Origin: Lentilactobacillus kefiri
Lineage (GTDB): Bacteria > Bacillota > Bacilli > Lactobacillales > Lactobacillaceae
Assembly: GCF_007989105.1 (NCBI RefSeq)
Contig: NZ_BJVK01000009.1
Location: 1 to 64,000, forward strand
Reading direction: 5' to 3'
DNA: 64,000 nt
Shown here: positions 45,293-53,410 of the stretch, piece after piece
How positions within the stretch are numbered: the stretch's first letter is position 1
Layout: every line of letters begins with the position of its first letter
The notes under the pieces: model-generated
The model's database searches: none
Told to the model about the DNA's origin: nothing
The model's input: the letters and a program-made list of their open reading frames with translations, nothing else
Translations under genes and position numbers: made by a program

Positions 45293-46854
45293 TCATGCAA
45301 CAAATAATAAAAAGTCGGGTACTGAATTTCTTCAGTACCCGACTTTTTATACTTTATTATTTCATCATTCACATTAATTCGAATAACATCCCAAGAAAGT
45401 GGTTGCAATTCTGCACTGACTTTATCATCAGAAACGGTGACGTTATCCAGTGAGTTAACTTGCATCGACTGATCCTCGTTTGTTTTCATTAAATCATAAC
45501 CACAGAACTGAGTAGCTTCCTTCAATCCTTTAACATCAAAGTTTTGAATTGTTGACTCAAAGTCGACTTTTTCTTTTGACTTATTCACAACAAAGATTGT
45601 CAGTACCCCGTTATCGTCATACGTAGCGACTGAGTCGGTATACGGAACCTCATAATCTTTTGCTTGATATGTCGGCACATCGGCTTTAACGCTCAACGCA
45701 GTTCCCCGACCAAAGTTTGAAGCCTGCATAAACGGATAGAAAATGGATTGATACCAGACAGAAGGCGTCCCATCGGTATTTGTCATGATTGGTGCAATGA
45801 CATTGACCAGCTGGGCAAGGCATCCGATCTTAACTCGATCGGCATGCTTCATGAGTGTAATTGCCAAGCTGCCGACCAGCAAGGCGTCCATAAAGTTGTA
45901 ATGATCTTCAAGCAGATGTGGCGCTACCTGCCAAGGAGCCTGCTTTTCATCTGCTGCCTTGGAATGATACCAAACATTCCACTCGTCAATGGAAAGGTTA
46001 ATTTGTTTCTTGCTGTGGCGACGCGCTTTAACGGCATCACAAATGTTGGCAACGTCTGTAATGAAGTGATCAAAATCAACGGATTTCCCTAAGAATTCTC
46101 CCAAATCATGATCGGAGTCATCGTAGTACTGGTGTAAGGACAAGTAATCAACATTATCATATGCCTGGTCCAACAATGTTTCTTCCCAAGTACCAAAGGT
46201 ATTGATTTGGTGAGATGAGCTTCCACATGCAATCAATTCAATATCCGGATCAATCAGGCGCATGGCTTTAGCCGTTTCGTCAGCCAACCGGCCATATTCA
46301 TAAGCGGTCTTATGACCAATCTGCCATGGACCGTCCATTTCATTGCCTAATGACCAAACTTTGATATTAAATGGCTTTTCCGCACCGTTTTGACGACGCA
46401 AGTCACTCCAATAAGTGCCTTTAGGGAAGTTGCAGTACTCAATCAAGTTGCGGGCTGCATCAATACCCCGAGTTCCAAGGTTGACAGCCATATCTGGTTC
46501 AGTACCAACCTTCTTTGCCCACTTCATGAACTCATGAATGCCAAATTGATTGGTCTCTTTGCTTCGCCATGCCAATTCAAGTCTGGTTGGCCGCTGGTCT
46601 TTAGGGCCAATACCATCTTCCCAGTTATATGCGGAAACAAAGTTCCCACCGGGATAGCGGACCAATGGCACGTTCAGCTTTTTAACGGCATCAATAACAT
46701 CTGTTCGAAAGCCGTCTTCATCTGCAGTTGGATGATCCGGTTGATAAATGCCTTCATAAATTGATCGACCAAGGTGTTCAGCGAATGAGCCCCATATTCT
46801 GGGATCGATTTTTGAAACGACTTGATCGCGGTCAATGGTTAATTTTGATTTGAT
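45274..46854 (-). CDS. abfA: Alpha-L-arabinofuranosidase (GH51) with non-canonical start and extended end
   Basis: A GH51 enzyme that removes L-arabinose from arabinan or arabinoxylan oligosaccharides. Homology begins at IDRDQVVSKIDPRIWGSF, right after a perfect ribosome site (AAGGAGG), but the codons there are ATT (46857) and ATC (46854), with an in-frame stop at 46873-46875. The first ATG/GTG/TTG is an internal GTG at 46671, which would delete the conserved N-terminus. Counting from ATC, acid/base Glu172 (GNEMDG) and nucleophile Glu291 (DEWNVWY) are intact. The frame also lacks a stop before its own terminator and reads about 32 extra residues through the hairpin. It may be a gene in decay, or may start at ATT/ATC. 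Confidence 0.85.
   Translation of the reverse strand: MKSKLTIDRDQVVSKIDPRIWGSFAEHLGRSIYEGIYQPDHPTADEDGFRTDVIDAVKKLNVPLVRYPGGNFVSAYNWEDGIGPKDQRPTRLELAWRSKETNQFGIHEFMKWAKKVGTEPDMAVNLGTRGIDAARNLIEYCNFPKGTYWSDLRRQNGAEKPFNIKVWSLGNEMDGPWQIGHKTAYEYGRLADETAKAMRLIDPDIELIACGSSSHQINTFGTWEETLLDQAYDNVDYLSLHQYYDDSDHDLGEFLGKSVDFDHFITDVANICDAVKARRHSKKQINLSIDEWNVWYHSKAADEKQAPWQVAPHLLEDHYNFMDALLVGSLAITLMKHADRVKIGCLAQLVNVIAPIMTNTDGTPSVWYQSIFYPFMQASNFGRGTALSVKADVPTYQAKDYEVPYTDSVATYDDNGVLTIFVVNKSKEKVDFESTIQNFDVKGLKEATQFCGYDLMKTNEDQSMQVNSLDNVTVSDDKVSAELQPLSWDVIRINVNDEIIKYKKSGTEEIQYPTFYYLLHDYLVTL
45308..45350. terminator. Bidirectional terminator inside the GH51 3' end
   Basis: AAAAAGTCGGGTACTGAA pairs perfectly with TTCAGTACCCGACTTTTT. 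It should end both the amidohydrolase and the GH51 transcripts, yet the GH51 frame reads through it. Confidence 0.93.
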
Positions 46855-46909
46855 AATGAATTCCTCCTTAATTTAGTAGAGAAAACCTGGGAAAAGTCCC
46901 AATACATAA

Positions 46910-46937
46910 ATTATAAAAGTACCCTATTTAAAATCAA
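46910..46937 (-). promoter_or_regulatory. GH51 gene promoter
   Basis: On the minus strand -35 TTGATT (46932-46937), a 16-nt spacer and a perfect -10 TATAAT (46910-46915), so the gene is still likely transcribed. Just upstream are two 7+2+7 inverted repeats: TTCAAAATGTTTTGAA (46956-46971) and CAAGTGAGATCACTTG (46986-47001), both operator candidates. Confidence 0.78.
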
Positions 46938-47023
46938 GTTAATTATGAATGCCCTTTCAAAATGTTTTGAAGTATTAAAAAAACGCAAGTGAGATCACTT
47001 GGACTAAATTCAGCTTTCAAAAG

Positions 47024-47060
47024 AAAAATGACACCCAATTGAATTGGATGTCATTTTGAT
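47024..47060 (-). terminator. Terminator of the MFS gene
   Basis: AAAATGACACCCAATT pairs with AATTGGATGTCATTTT with one mismatch; T-rich on the minus strand. Confidence 0.82.
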
Positions 47061-47088
47061 TGTTTATTGATTGAAAAGCTTATCTAAA

Positions 47089-48360
47089 TCAAGCTTTAGT
47101 GTTTCCTTCTTTATCAACTTCACCTGCTTGAACAGGGTCTTCCTTCTTCAAAGTAAATGCAGCGAAGATAGTAACAACGGCAACGATTGCACCAAGAATT
47201 AAGTATGTGTGGTAGAAACCAATTGAGTCGTACATGTTACCTGCCAATGCTGAAAAGACGAAGACTGAAATCTGTTTGGCAAAGTTTGAAGCCAGTGCGT
47301 AAACAGTAGCATAAACTCGAATATCGAAAGCTCCGGCAATATATTTCATGATTGAAACAAGTACCAAAGGCATTTCGAATCCGGCCAACAGACGAAGGAC
47401 GATAACCCAGATTAAACTTGGTGATAAGGCACTACCGATAATCCGAACAGCCAAGATACAGCCATAAGCGATCAAACCATTTCGTGAACCAATCTTGTTA
47501 ATGATCCATGGCATTGGGATCATAAGTAAGAATTCCAATCCAATTTGTGCAGTGGTCATGTAGCTGTATGCCTGTGTACCTTGGGCAGCTGTGTTAAAGA
47601 ATGTCTTGAAGAAAATAATGAATTGTTGATCAAAAACATCATAAATCGCTGAAGCACCGATGTAGAAGATTGATAGGTACCAGAAGTTCTTCATCTTGAA
47701 GATTTTACCGATTTGCTTCATGTCAAGCTTGTTTGAAGTGTTACCAGCAGCTGCAGCGTTATCCATATCGATTTTGTCACTGAACAACAGTAAACCAGTC
47801 AAAATGGTTGCTGAAATTGAACATGCCCAGAAAATTGCATTTGGTTGCCAAATGAATAATTGACCACCTAAGAATGAAGCGCACATTCCGGCTAATGAGC
47901 CACCCATTCGTGAGTGACCATATTCAAAGTGGTTAGCCAAGCTGGCACGTTGAACATATTGTTCAATAACTGAAACACCTCCGTTGAAGATGAAGCAAAG
48001 GAAGATACCTGTAATAATGGCAACTAACATTGAGTTAATGTGCATTAATGGTAAGAAGACCCACTGGAAGTATGGTCCAATTAACATAGCAGCGATGGAA
48101 ATCATAAATAGCAAATTCTTTTTGAAAACTAATTTATCTGACCAGATACCAAATACTGGTTGGAATAATAATGAAAGTCCTGACATAGCTGAGAACACAA
48201 TCCCGGCTTCGGCGCCGTTCATATGACCAACTTGTTCCATCCAAAGTGTTAAATAACCGAAGATAATCTGCCACATGAAGAAGTAAGTAAAGTGGGTAAA
48301 TGGGAATCCCCAGAAATTCTTACTCTCCTGTTTTTTAGGTGCTTTTGCACTATTTTGCAT
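47089..48360 (-). CDS. MFS oligosaccharide:H+ symporter (LacY-like)
   Basis: The start was placed at 48360 (MQNSAKAPKKQES), with an AGGA ribosome site about 11 nt upstream. The 423-residue protein has 12 membrane segments and the loop motif FGIWSDKL of the oligosaccharide:H+ symporter branch. It lies 23 nt after the GH43 gene and before GH51, so arabino-oligosaccharide uptake is the likely role. A galactoside or xyloside substrate cannot be excluded. Confidence 0.87.
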   Translation of the reverse strand: MQNSAKAPKKQESKNFWGFPFTHFTYFFMWQIIFGYLTLWMEQVGHMNGAEAGIVFSAMSGLSLLFQPVFGIWSDKLVFKKNLLFMISIAAMLIGPYFQWVFLPLMHINSMLVAIITGIFLCFIFNGGVSVIEQYVQRASLANHFEYGHSRMGGSLAGMCASFLGGQLFIWQPNAIFWACSISATILTGLLLFSDKIDMDNAAAAGNTSNKLDMKQIGKIFKMKNFWYLSIFYIGASAIYDVFDQQFIIFFKTFFNTAAQGTQAYSYMTTAQIGLEFLLMIPMPWIINKIGSRNGLIAYGCILAVRIIGSALSPSLIWVIVLRLLAGFEMPLVLVSIMKYIAGAFDIRVYATVYALASNFAKQISVFVFSALAGNMYDSIGFYHTYLILGAIVAVVTIFAAFTLKKEDPVQAGEVDKEGNTKA

Positions 48361-48383
48361 AATTAAATGCATCCTGAAGTTTA

Positions 48384-49349
48384 TTAATCATAGTTATAAG
48401 GAACTGGTTTACCAAAGTTAGGGGTCCCATCGTCATTCCAAGTGAATGCTTGAACCTTTGTATGACGGTTTGGATCGTATAATGGATCACCCTTAATTTC
48501 GGTATAATCACGGCAATGGTAAACAAGAATATCGGTCTTGCCGTCTTCACCGATCGTAAATGAGTTATGCCCTGGGCCATATTGATGAGTAGCCATATCA
48601 CTTTGGAAAACAGGCTTCTTAGATTTTGTCCAATTGCTTGCATCCAACAGATCCTGGTCATCAGGAATACTTAACATTCCCATTGCATAGTGTTCATCGG
48701 TTGCACTTGCTGAGTATGTCAGGAAGAAACGTCCATTACGGTGAATAACTGCTGGTCCTTCATTTACCCAAAATCCGATGGTTTCCCAATCAAATTCAGG
48801 CTTTGAAAGCATGACCGGTTTTGTTTTGAGTGTCCATGGATTTTCCATTTCAGCAATGTACAAGTTCGAATTGCCCTTAATGGCCGGATCCTTTTGTGCC
48901 CAAACGTAGTAAAGTTTGTCATTTGCTTCAAAGCAGGTTGCATCCAGCGAAAAACTGTCCATGCCGGTTTTTACCTGACCATGTTCTGTCCAATCATCCT
49001 CACTACGCATTGGATCTGGATTATCACATTCGATACAGAACATTCTGTGTTGGAACATGCCGTTCTTATCTAAAGCGGTTGTTTCAGCAGCGGCAAAGTA
49101 GATAAACCACTTACCGTCAATATAATGAATTTCCGGTGCCCAGATCAGTTGGCTCATGGGACCGCTTTCATGCTTGCGCCAAATTGTCCGTGGAGCAGCA
49201 TGAGCTAATCCTTCCAAGGTTTTAGCTCGGCGGATTTCAATTAAGTTGTATGCAGGGACTGACGCGGTGAAATAGTAGTAACCATCCGTATGCTTGTAAA
49301 TGTATGGGTCTGCCCGCTGAACAATCAGCGGATTCGTATAGACTGTCAT
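48384..49349 (-). CDS. GH43 arabinosidase/xylosidase
   Basis: A 321-residue five-bladed beta-propeller glycosidase without a signal peptide, so cytoplasmic. Predicted catalytic residues are Asp14 (RADPYIY), Asp136 (SFSLDATCF, pKa modulator) and Glu197 (WVNEGPAV, acid). The pattern fits exo-acting alpha-L-arabinofuranosidases on linear arabinan. It is the first gene of a GH43-MFS transcript; GH51 has its own promoter. A cre-like site lies upstream. Confidence 0.92.
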   Translation of the reverse strand: MTVYTNPLIVQRADPYIYKHTDGYYYFTASVPAYNLIEIRRAKTLEGLAHAAPRTIWRKHESGPMSQLIWAPEIHYIDGKWFIYFAAAETTALDKNGMFQHRMFCIECDNPDPMRSEDDWTEHGQVKTGMDSFSLDATCFEANDKLYYVWAQKDPAIKGNSNLYIAEMENPWTLKTKPVMLSKPEFDWETIGFWVNEGPAVIHRNGRFFLTYSASATDEHYAMGMLSIPDDQDLLDASNWTKSKKPVFQSDMATHQYGPGHNSFTIGEDGKTDILVYHCRDYTEIKGDPLYDPNRHTKVQAFTWNDDGTPNFGKPVPYNYD

Positions 49350-49503
49350 ATAAAATCCTCTTTTCTTTTAATTATTTGGTAACCGTTCGATCACCAATGC
49401 ACATACTTATAATATTTCGTGTTTGTACTTTCAACAAGCTATTATGTAAATGTTTTGAATGTTTTTGACTTAAAATCGTAGTTTTGCTAAGATAAAGGTG
49501 TTT

Positions 49504-49517
49504 CGAAAACGGTTTCA
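49504..49517. promoter_or_regulatory. cre-like site in the arabinan divergent region
   Basis: CGAAAACGGTTTCA matches the cre consensus TGWNANCGNTNWCA at 13 of 14 positions (first base differs). It lies in the 271-bp region between the GH43 gene and the divergent ArsR-like regulator. The same region holds AAATGTTTTGAA (49448-49459), which resembles the inverted repeat before GH51. Confidence 0.65.
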
Positions 49518-49620
49518 GCTTTACGATCAACATTTATGTTGATTTAAAAGCTTAAAATATCCATGAATTAAAGAATAACTAATTTAACAATTACCAAACT
49601 TTGAACAGGAGGTCACAAAT

Positions 49621-50511
49621 TTGGACTTAGATATTTCCAACGACTCTCTGGAAGTCTATAAGGCGCTGGCAAGCCCAGTTAGAATCCAAATCATCCAGGC
49701 ACTGTCATCTAAACGAATGAGTGTCCAGGAGTTATCACACAAATTAAAGTTAAGCAGTACGATCATTCTGATGCACCTCAACAAACTTGCAGATGCTGGA
49801 ATTATCGGCTTTGAACGCCAAGGCCACAGCAAAATTTCTTATCTGAAAGTCGACAACATTAATGTTCATTTTCCAACAACAATCTATCCGGCATTTGCGG
49901 AATACCAGACTCAAGTTCCGGTTGGCCAGTTTACGGATTATTCCGTGACTCCCTCTTGTGGCCTTGCCGGTAAAAACGACTACATTGGAAGAGTCGACAA
50001 CCCCAAGTATTTCATGAGTCCAGACCGCATTAAAGCCGGAATGATCTGGTGGACCGATGGGTTCGTTGAATACCAATTTCCCAACTATCTGGAAGAAAAA
50101 GACAAGCTGGAAATGCTGGATCTCTCCATGGAACTGGGTTCCGAATTCCCATTTTCCAACAATGTTTGGCCTTCTGACATTACCTTTTACATTAATAATG
50201 TTGAAGTTGGGACATGGACGAGTCCCGGCGATTTCTCCGATATTCGTGGAAAATACACCCCTGCCTGGGTACCAGATAACGTTAACCAATACGGTCAATT
50301 AAAAGTCGTTCGTGTTACCGATCATGGAAGCTACCTGGATGGTCAACCGTTCACCGACGTTTCAATTGATGACATTGATTGGAAACAGCCAACCTTTACC
50401 GTCCGCTTTGCCATCAAAGACAATGCAAAACATAAAGGTGGCTGCACAATTTTTGGCCATGGGTTTGGCAATTATGATCAAGATATTCAAATGAAGCTTT
50501 TTCATAGCTAA
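49621..50511 (+). CDS. ArsR-like winged-helix regulator with a large C-terminal domain
   Basis: A 296-residue protein with a TTG start 8 nt after GGAGG. Residues about 8-75 form an ArsR-type winged helix (LASPVRIQIIQALSSKRMSV, then ELSHKLKLSSTIILMHLNKLADAGII). The remaining 220 residues are rich in Trp, Asp and Phe and look like a beta-sandwich (IWWTDGFVEYQFPNYL, GTWTSPGDFSDIRGKYTPAW). No metal-binding CxC motif of classical ArsR is seen. It is divergent from the GH43 gene, so sensing an arabinose-derived ligand is the natural hypothesis. The C-terminal domain is not one I can name. Confidence 0.8.
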   Translation: MDLDISNDSLEVYKALASPVRIQIIQALSSKRMSVQELSHKLKLSSTIILMHLNKLADAGIIGFERQGHSKISYLKVDNINVHFPTTIYPAFAEYQTQVPVGQFTDYSVTPSCGLAGKNDYIGRVDNPKYFMSPDRIKAGMIWWTDGFVEYQFPNYLEEKDKLEMLDLSMELGSEFPFSNNVWPSDITFYINNVEVGTWTSPGDFSDIRGKYTPAWVPDNVNQYGQLKVVRVTDHGSYLDGQPFTDVSIDDIDWKQPTFTVRFAIKDNAKHKGGCTIFGHGFGNYDQDIQMKLFHS

Positions 50512-50540
50512 CAGAAATAAGAATAGGATGGCGATTATTT

Positions 50541-51140
50541 ATGGAGTTTGAAGATCGGATGCGGGAATTCATTTTAAGCTTCCTGGAGACTCAGCCCAAT
50601 CAGGTTAATTTAAAGACCGTTCAGAAATTAATTGATTACGGCAAGAACAATAACTATCGAGCCCCAAGGATTTTAAATGAGTTGGCAAAGTTGGATCAAA
50701 AGCATGAACAGGTATTAACGGCTACCTTTGATATTGATTTCGTAGATGGCGTAAAATTATTTGATAATCATGCAACAAAATGGCTAACCCCAAAAGGAGA
50801 AGCCTACCTGCAAGAACTTAAACAGCAACAAAGCAAAAATGATGCCATCAACTTCCCCCATGAAGAAGCCGTGTCAGAGGCAACCCAGTTTGACGGTTAT
50901 CTCTCACAATTGACTTCTATTAGTGGCTCGTTAAAAAGTCACTCTGAAAAAGTCACTCTTCAAGAATTTGCGTTGGAATTGCGCCACTTACTAGCTGATA
51001 CTAAGAAGCTGGACAAAGGTGCCCTCAATAAATTCAAACCATTTGTCGACCGCAATTGGAACCAGCTTTCAATGCCGATGACTCCAATCCTGGTTGAACT
51101 GTCGCGCCGGTTCTTAATCGAAAATAGTTATGATGATTAA
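50541..51140 (+). CDS. Hypothetical protein downstream of the ArsR-like regulator
   Basis: A soluble, charged protein of 199 residues with a good ribosome site (AGGATGG). No signal or membrane segment. A helical N-terminus (MEFEDRMREFILSFLETQ) and a winged-helix-like stretch ending WLTPKGEAYLQELKQQ suggest a DNA- or protein-binding fold. The C-terminal part is helical (EFALELRHLLADTKKLDKGAL). It lies 29 nt after the regulator and before a terminator, so it is probably co-transcribed. No function assigned. Confidence 0.75.
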   Translation: MEFEDRMREFILSFLETQPNQVNLKTVQKLIDYGKNNNYRAPRILNELAKLDQKHEQVLTATFDIDFVDGVKLFDNHATKWLTPKGEAYLQELKQQQSKNDAINFPHEEAVSEATQFDGYLSQLTSISGSLKSHSEKVTLQEFALELRHLLADTKKLDKGALNKFKPFVDRNWNQLSMPMTPILVELSRRFLIENSYDD

Positions 51141-51157
51141 ATCATCTCCATCAAAAA

Positions 51158-51203
51158 TAGCACCAAGCCCGGTTAAACCCGTAGCTTGGTGCTATTGTGT
51201 TTT
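51158..51203. terminator. Terminator after the 50541 gene
   Basis: ATAGCACCAAGC pairs perfectly with GCTTGGTGCTAT; it lies between convergent genes. Confidence 0.88.
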
Positions 51204-51221
51204 AAATTAAATCAATTTAAT

Positions 51222-51935
51222 TTACTTCAAACTTGCCAACCATTCCAAGCATAATGGGAACCACTTGGCAAAGTGCGCATCGGTTCGATCCCGGTTGACA
51301 ACCCCAACAAATTTGTTGGCTAAGCTAAAGCCGTGGCCACCGGTACTGAATAGGTGAACTTCAAAGTTAACACCATCCTTATACAAAGCATCGGTGTACG
51401 GATAAATATGGTCGACATAAGGAGCCAATTCATCCCCACGGGCACCGAAAATAAAGGTTGGTGGTGTGTTCTTGGTTACCTGCTTGGTAACATCTTCACT
51501 TTGAATGCCAATCTTTTCATCCAAAGCTTGAGTCAAAACTGGGTAGCCTAACACGGCAAATTTAGCTTTGGTGTCAGGTTCGTTTGAATAAGCAGCTGCC
51601 AATTGACCACCGGCGGAAAAGCCGATGATACCGAGCTTATTGGTATCAACGTTCAAGTCCTTGGCATTCTTTGTAATGTAGTCAAAAGCCATCTCAATGC
51701 TCTTTTTGGCTTCTTGATAATTTTTCTTTTCATTAACCGGATATTCAACCACAAATGCTTGATAACTCTTGGTCAAGAATGTCAAAGCAACTCGGGCTGC
51801 ATCCCGTTCTTTAAATGTTTTGTAACTACCGCCGGGAATCACAACAATCCCGGGTAAGGCAACGTCGCTGTCAGCGTCATAAATATCTAATTTGATGCCT
51901 TTTTCTTCATCAAATACAACTTGTTTAAAATTCAT
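51222..51935 (-). CDS. Alpha/beta hydrolase (esterase-like)
   Basis: A cytoplasmic 237-residue hydrolase. The oxyanion region VVIPGGSYKTF, nucleophile elbow GFSAGG (Ser107), Asp in FGARGDELAP and His in STGGHGFS form the triad. This pattern fits acetyl-xylan or feruloyl-type carbohydrate esterases of the BD-FAE group as well as general carboxylesterases. Ribosome site GAGGTG. Confidence 0.86.
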   Translation of the reverse strand: MNFKQVVFDEEKGIKLDIYDADSDVALPGIVVIPGGSYKTFKERDAARVALTFLTKSYQAFVVEYPVNEKKNYQEAKKSIEMAFDYITKNAKDLNVDTNKLGIIGFSAGGQLAAAYSNEPDTKAKFAVLGYPVLTQALDEKIGIQSEDVTKQVTKNTPPTFIFGARGDELAPYVDHIYPYTDALYKDGVNFEVHLFSTGGHGFSLANKFVGVVNRDRTDAHFAKWFPLCLEWLASLK

Positions 51936-52096
51936 AAAATCACCTCATCTACTATGATAAGTTGCGACTGGCCAAAATACCATTAGAAAAACTTTCCATC
52001 TTCAATTAAGCTTACTCTCTCATAGCCTCAACACAGGTATTCTAATTATTTATAGGCATATTACAGAAATTTATAACCTTTACCGAGGTTTTGTCG

Positions 52097-52102
52097 TATA
52101 AT
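52097..52102 (+). promoter_or_regulatory. -10 box upstream of the first SGNH gene
   Basis: A perfect TATAAT stands about 130 bp before the start codon; the long leader (52110-52234) contains no recognised riboswitch. No convincing -35 was found. Confidence 0.4.
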
Positions 52103-52234
52103 ATTAAAGTTAATTGCGAAAATGCGCCATAGAGCCATTTTCATCGATGAATTTAAAAAGAACCATTTGATTTCAATATGATCCAAATTGTTTTGGGGTT
52201 ATATGTTCAATATTTTGTTCTGGGGAGAAAGTCA

Positions 52235-53302
52235 ATGTTCAAATTTTTTAATAAGTATGTCGCTTACGGGGCAGTCTTTTTAGCATCGTTTGCCATCACT
52301 TCGTTTGCCTTCAATATCGAGAGTCAGCCCGCCAGCCGGACCACCGCGAACACATCGAAGGTTCAAGTCAGCTACACAACTCAAGTATTGCCGCATGCCT
52401 ATGCATTAAAAAAGGATGCCAAAATATACACCGATGTCCACCTGACCAAGTCAATCAGTCCGAAGCATTATTTAAAGACGACTTGGTACCGAACCGAAGA
52501 AGTTGATCTGACTTTAGATGGTAAAACCCGAAAGGTCTTCAAGGTTACCAATACTGATCAGACCCACTCGTTCTTTGTTCTGGAATCTCAACTGATGGGG
52601 ATTGATTCAAAATCATATAACGTGAAATTAAAAGTGGCTAAAAACCACTTCCTCGGTCAAAAGATTGGTGTCCTTGGCGACTCCATTCCAGCAGGCTGGG
52701 ACGGTTTCCACTTTTATTCCCACAGTTCTTATCCTGACTGGGTTGGAAAATACCTTGGTACAGGTACAACAACCATTGATTTAGCCTGCCCAAGCGGTCG
52801 GATTGTTGGTAAACGTTGGGCTTATCTGGGAAAGGAACACCTTCCTCAAGACTTGCCGGCCGTGGTTGCTGCCCGTAAGAGTCAAATCAAGAAGATGAAC
52901 ATCATCTTCATTCATATTGGTACCAACGACTACACGAATGGTTCCGGATCAGGTTCGTTGACCAACGTCATTCGTCATCTGCGCACGAGCTTGAAAGCCG
53001 TTCAGGCAATCACCCCCCACGCTCAGATTTACGGTATCCTACCAATTTCTCGATACGATGCCAATGGTGAAAATCGTCAAAGCATGCGGGACATGTACGG
53101 CTATACCTATGGTCAACTCCGTCATGAGGAACAAAAGCTTTATCGTGCCCGAGGCATTAAAGTCATTAACTTCCAGCAAATTGCACCAAATATTATTACT
53201 GACCAAAATAAGAATCGTACCCTGCAGGATCACGAGATCCATCCAACTGCAGAAACAGCTCAAAAGCTGGGTTACGCACTAGCTAAAAAGATCGCCGACT
53301 AA
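52235..53302 (+). CDS. Exported SGNH/GDSL hydrolase (copy 1)
   Basis: The start was placed at 52235 (MFKFFNKYVAYG), after GGGGAGAAAG; the longer frame from 52178 has no ribosome site. The 355-residue protein has an N-terminal signal or anchor helix (AYGAVFLASFAITSFAF) and an unassigned domain of about 90 residues (48-125). The SGNH hydrolase follows: block I GDSIPAGWDG (Ser150), block III IGTNDY and block V DHEIHPT. It is likely to deacylate an extracellular sugar polymer. A paralogue lies at 55467. Confidence 0.9.
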   Translation: MFKFFNKYVAYGAVFLASFAITSFAFNIESQPASRTTANTSKVQVSYTTQVLPHAYALKKDAKIYTDVHLTKSISPKHYLKTTWYRTEEVDLTLDGKTRKVFKVTNTDQTHSFFVLESQLMGIDSKSYNVKLKVAKNHFLGQKIGVLGDSIPAGWDGFHFYSHSSYPDWVGKYLGTGTTTIDLACPSGRIVGKRWAYLGKEHLPQDLPAVVAARKSQIKKMNIIFIHIGTNDYTNGSGSGSLTNVIRHLRTSLKAVQAITPHAQIYGILPISRYDANGENRQSMRDMYGYTYGQLRHEEQKLYRARGIKVINFQQIAPNIITDQNKNRTLQDHEIHPTAETAQKLGYALAKKIAD

Positions 53303-53309
53303 TTCATTC

Positions 53310-53345
53310 AAGCCTTTAAACCCCGTGGTGGTTTTAGGGCTTTTA
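53310..53345 (+). terminator. Terminator after SGNH copy 1
   Basis: AAGCCTTTAAACCCC pairs imperfectly with GGTGGTTTTAGGGCTT and is followed by a short T run. Confidence 0.7.
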
Positions 53346-53410
53346 TATTCTGAAATGTGTTACCATACAGTATACTAAAGTAAGTAAATTTATTTGAGAG
53401 GCAACGTGAT

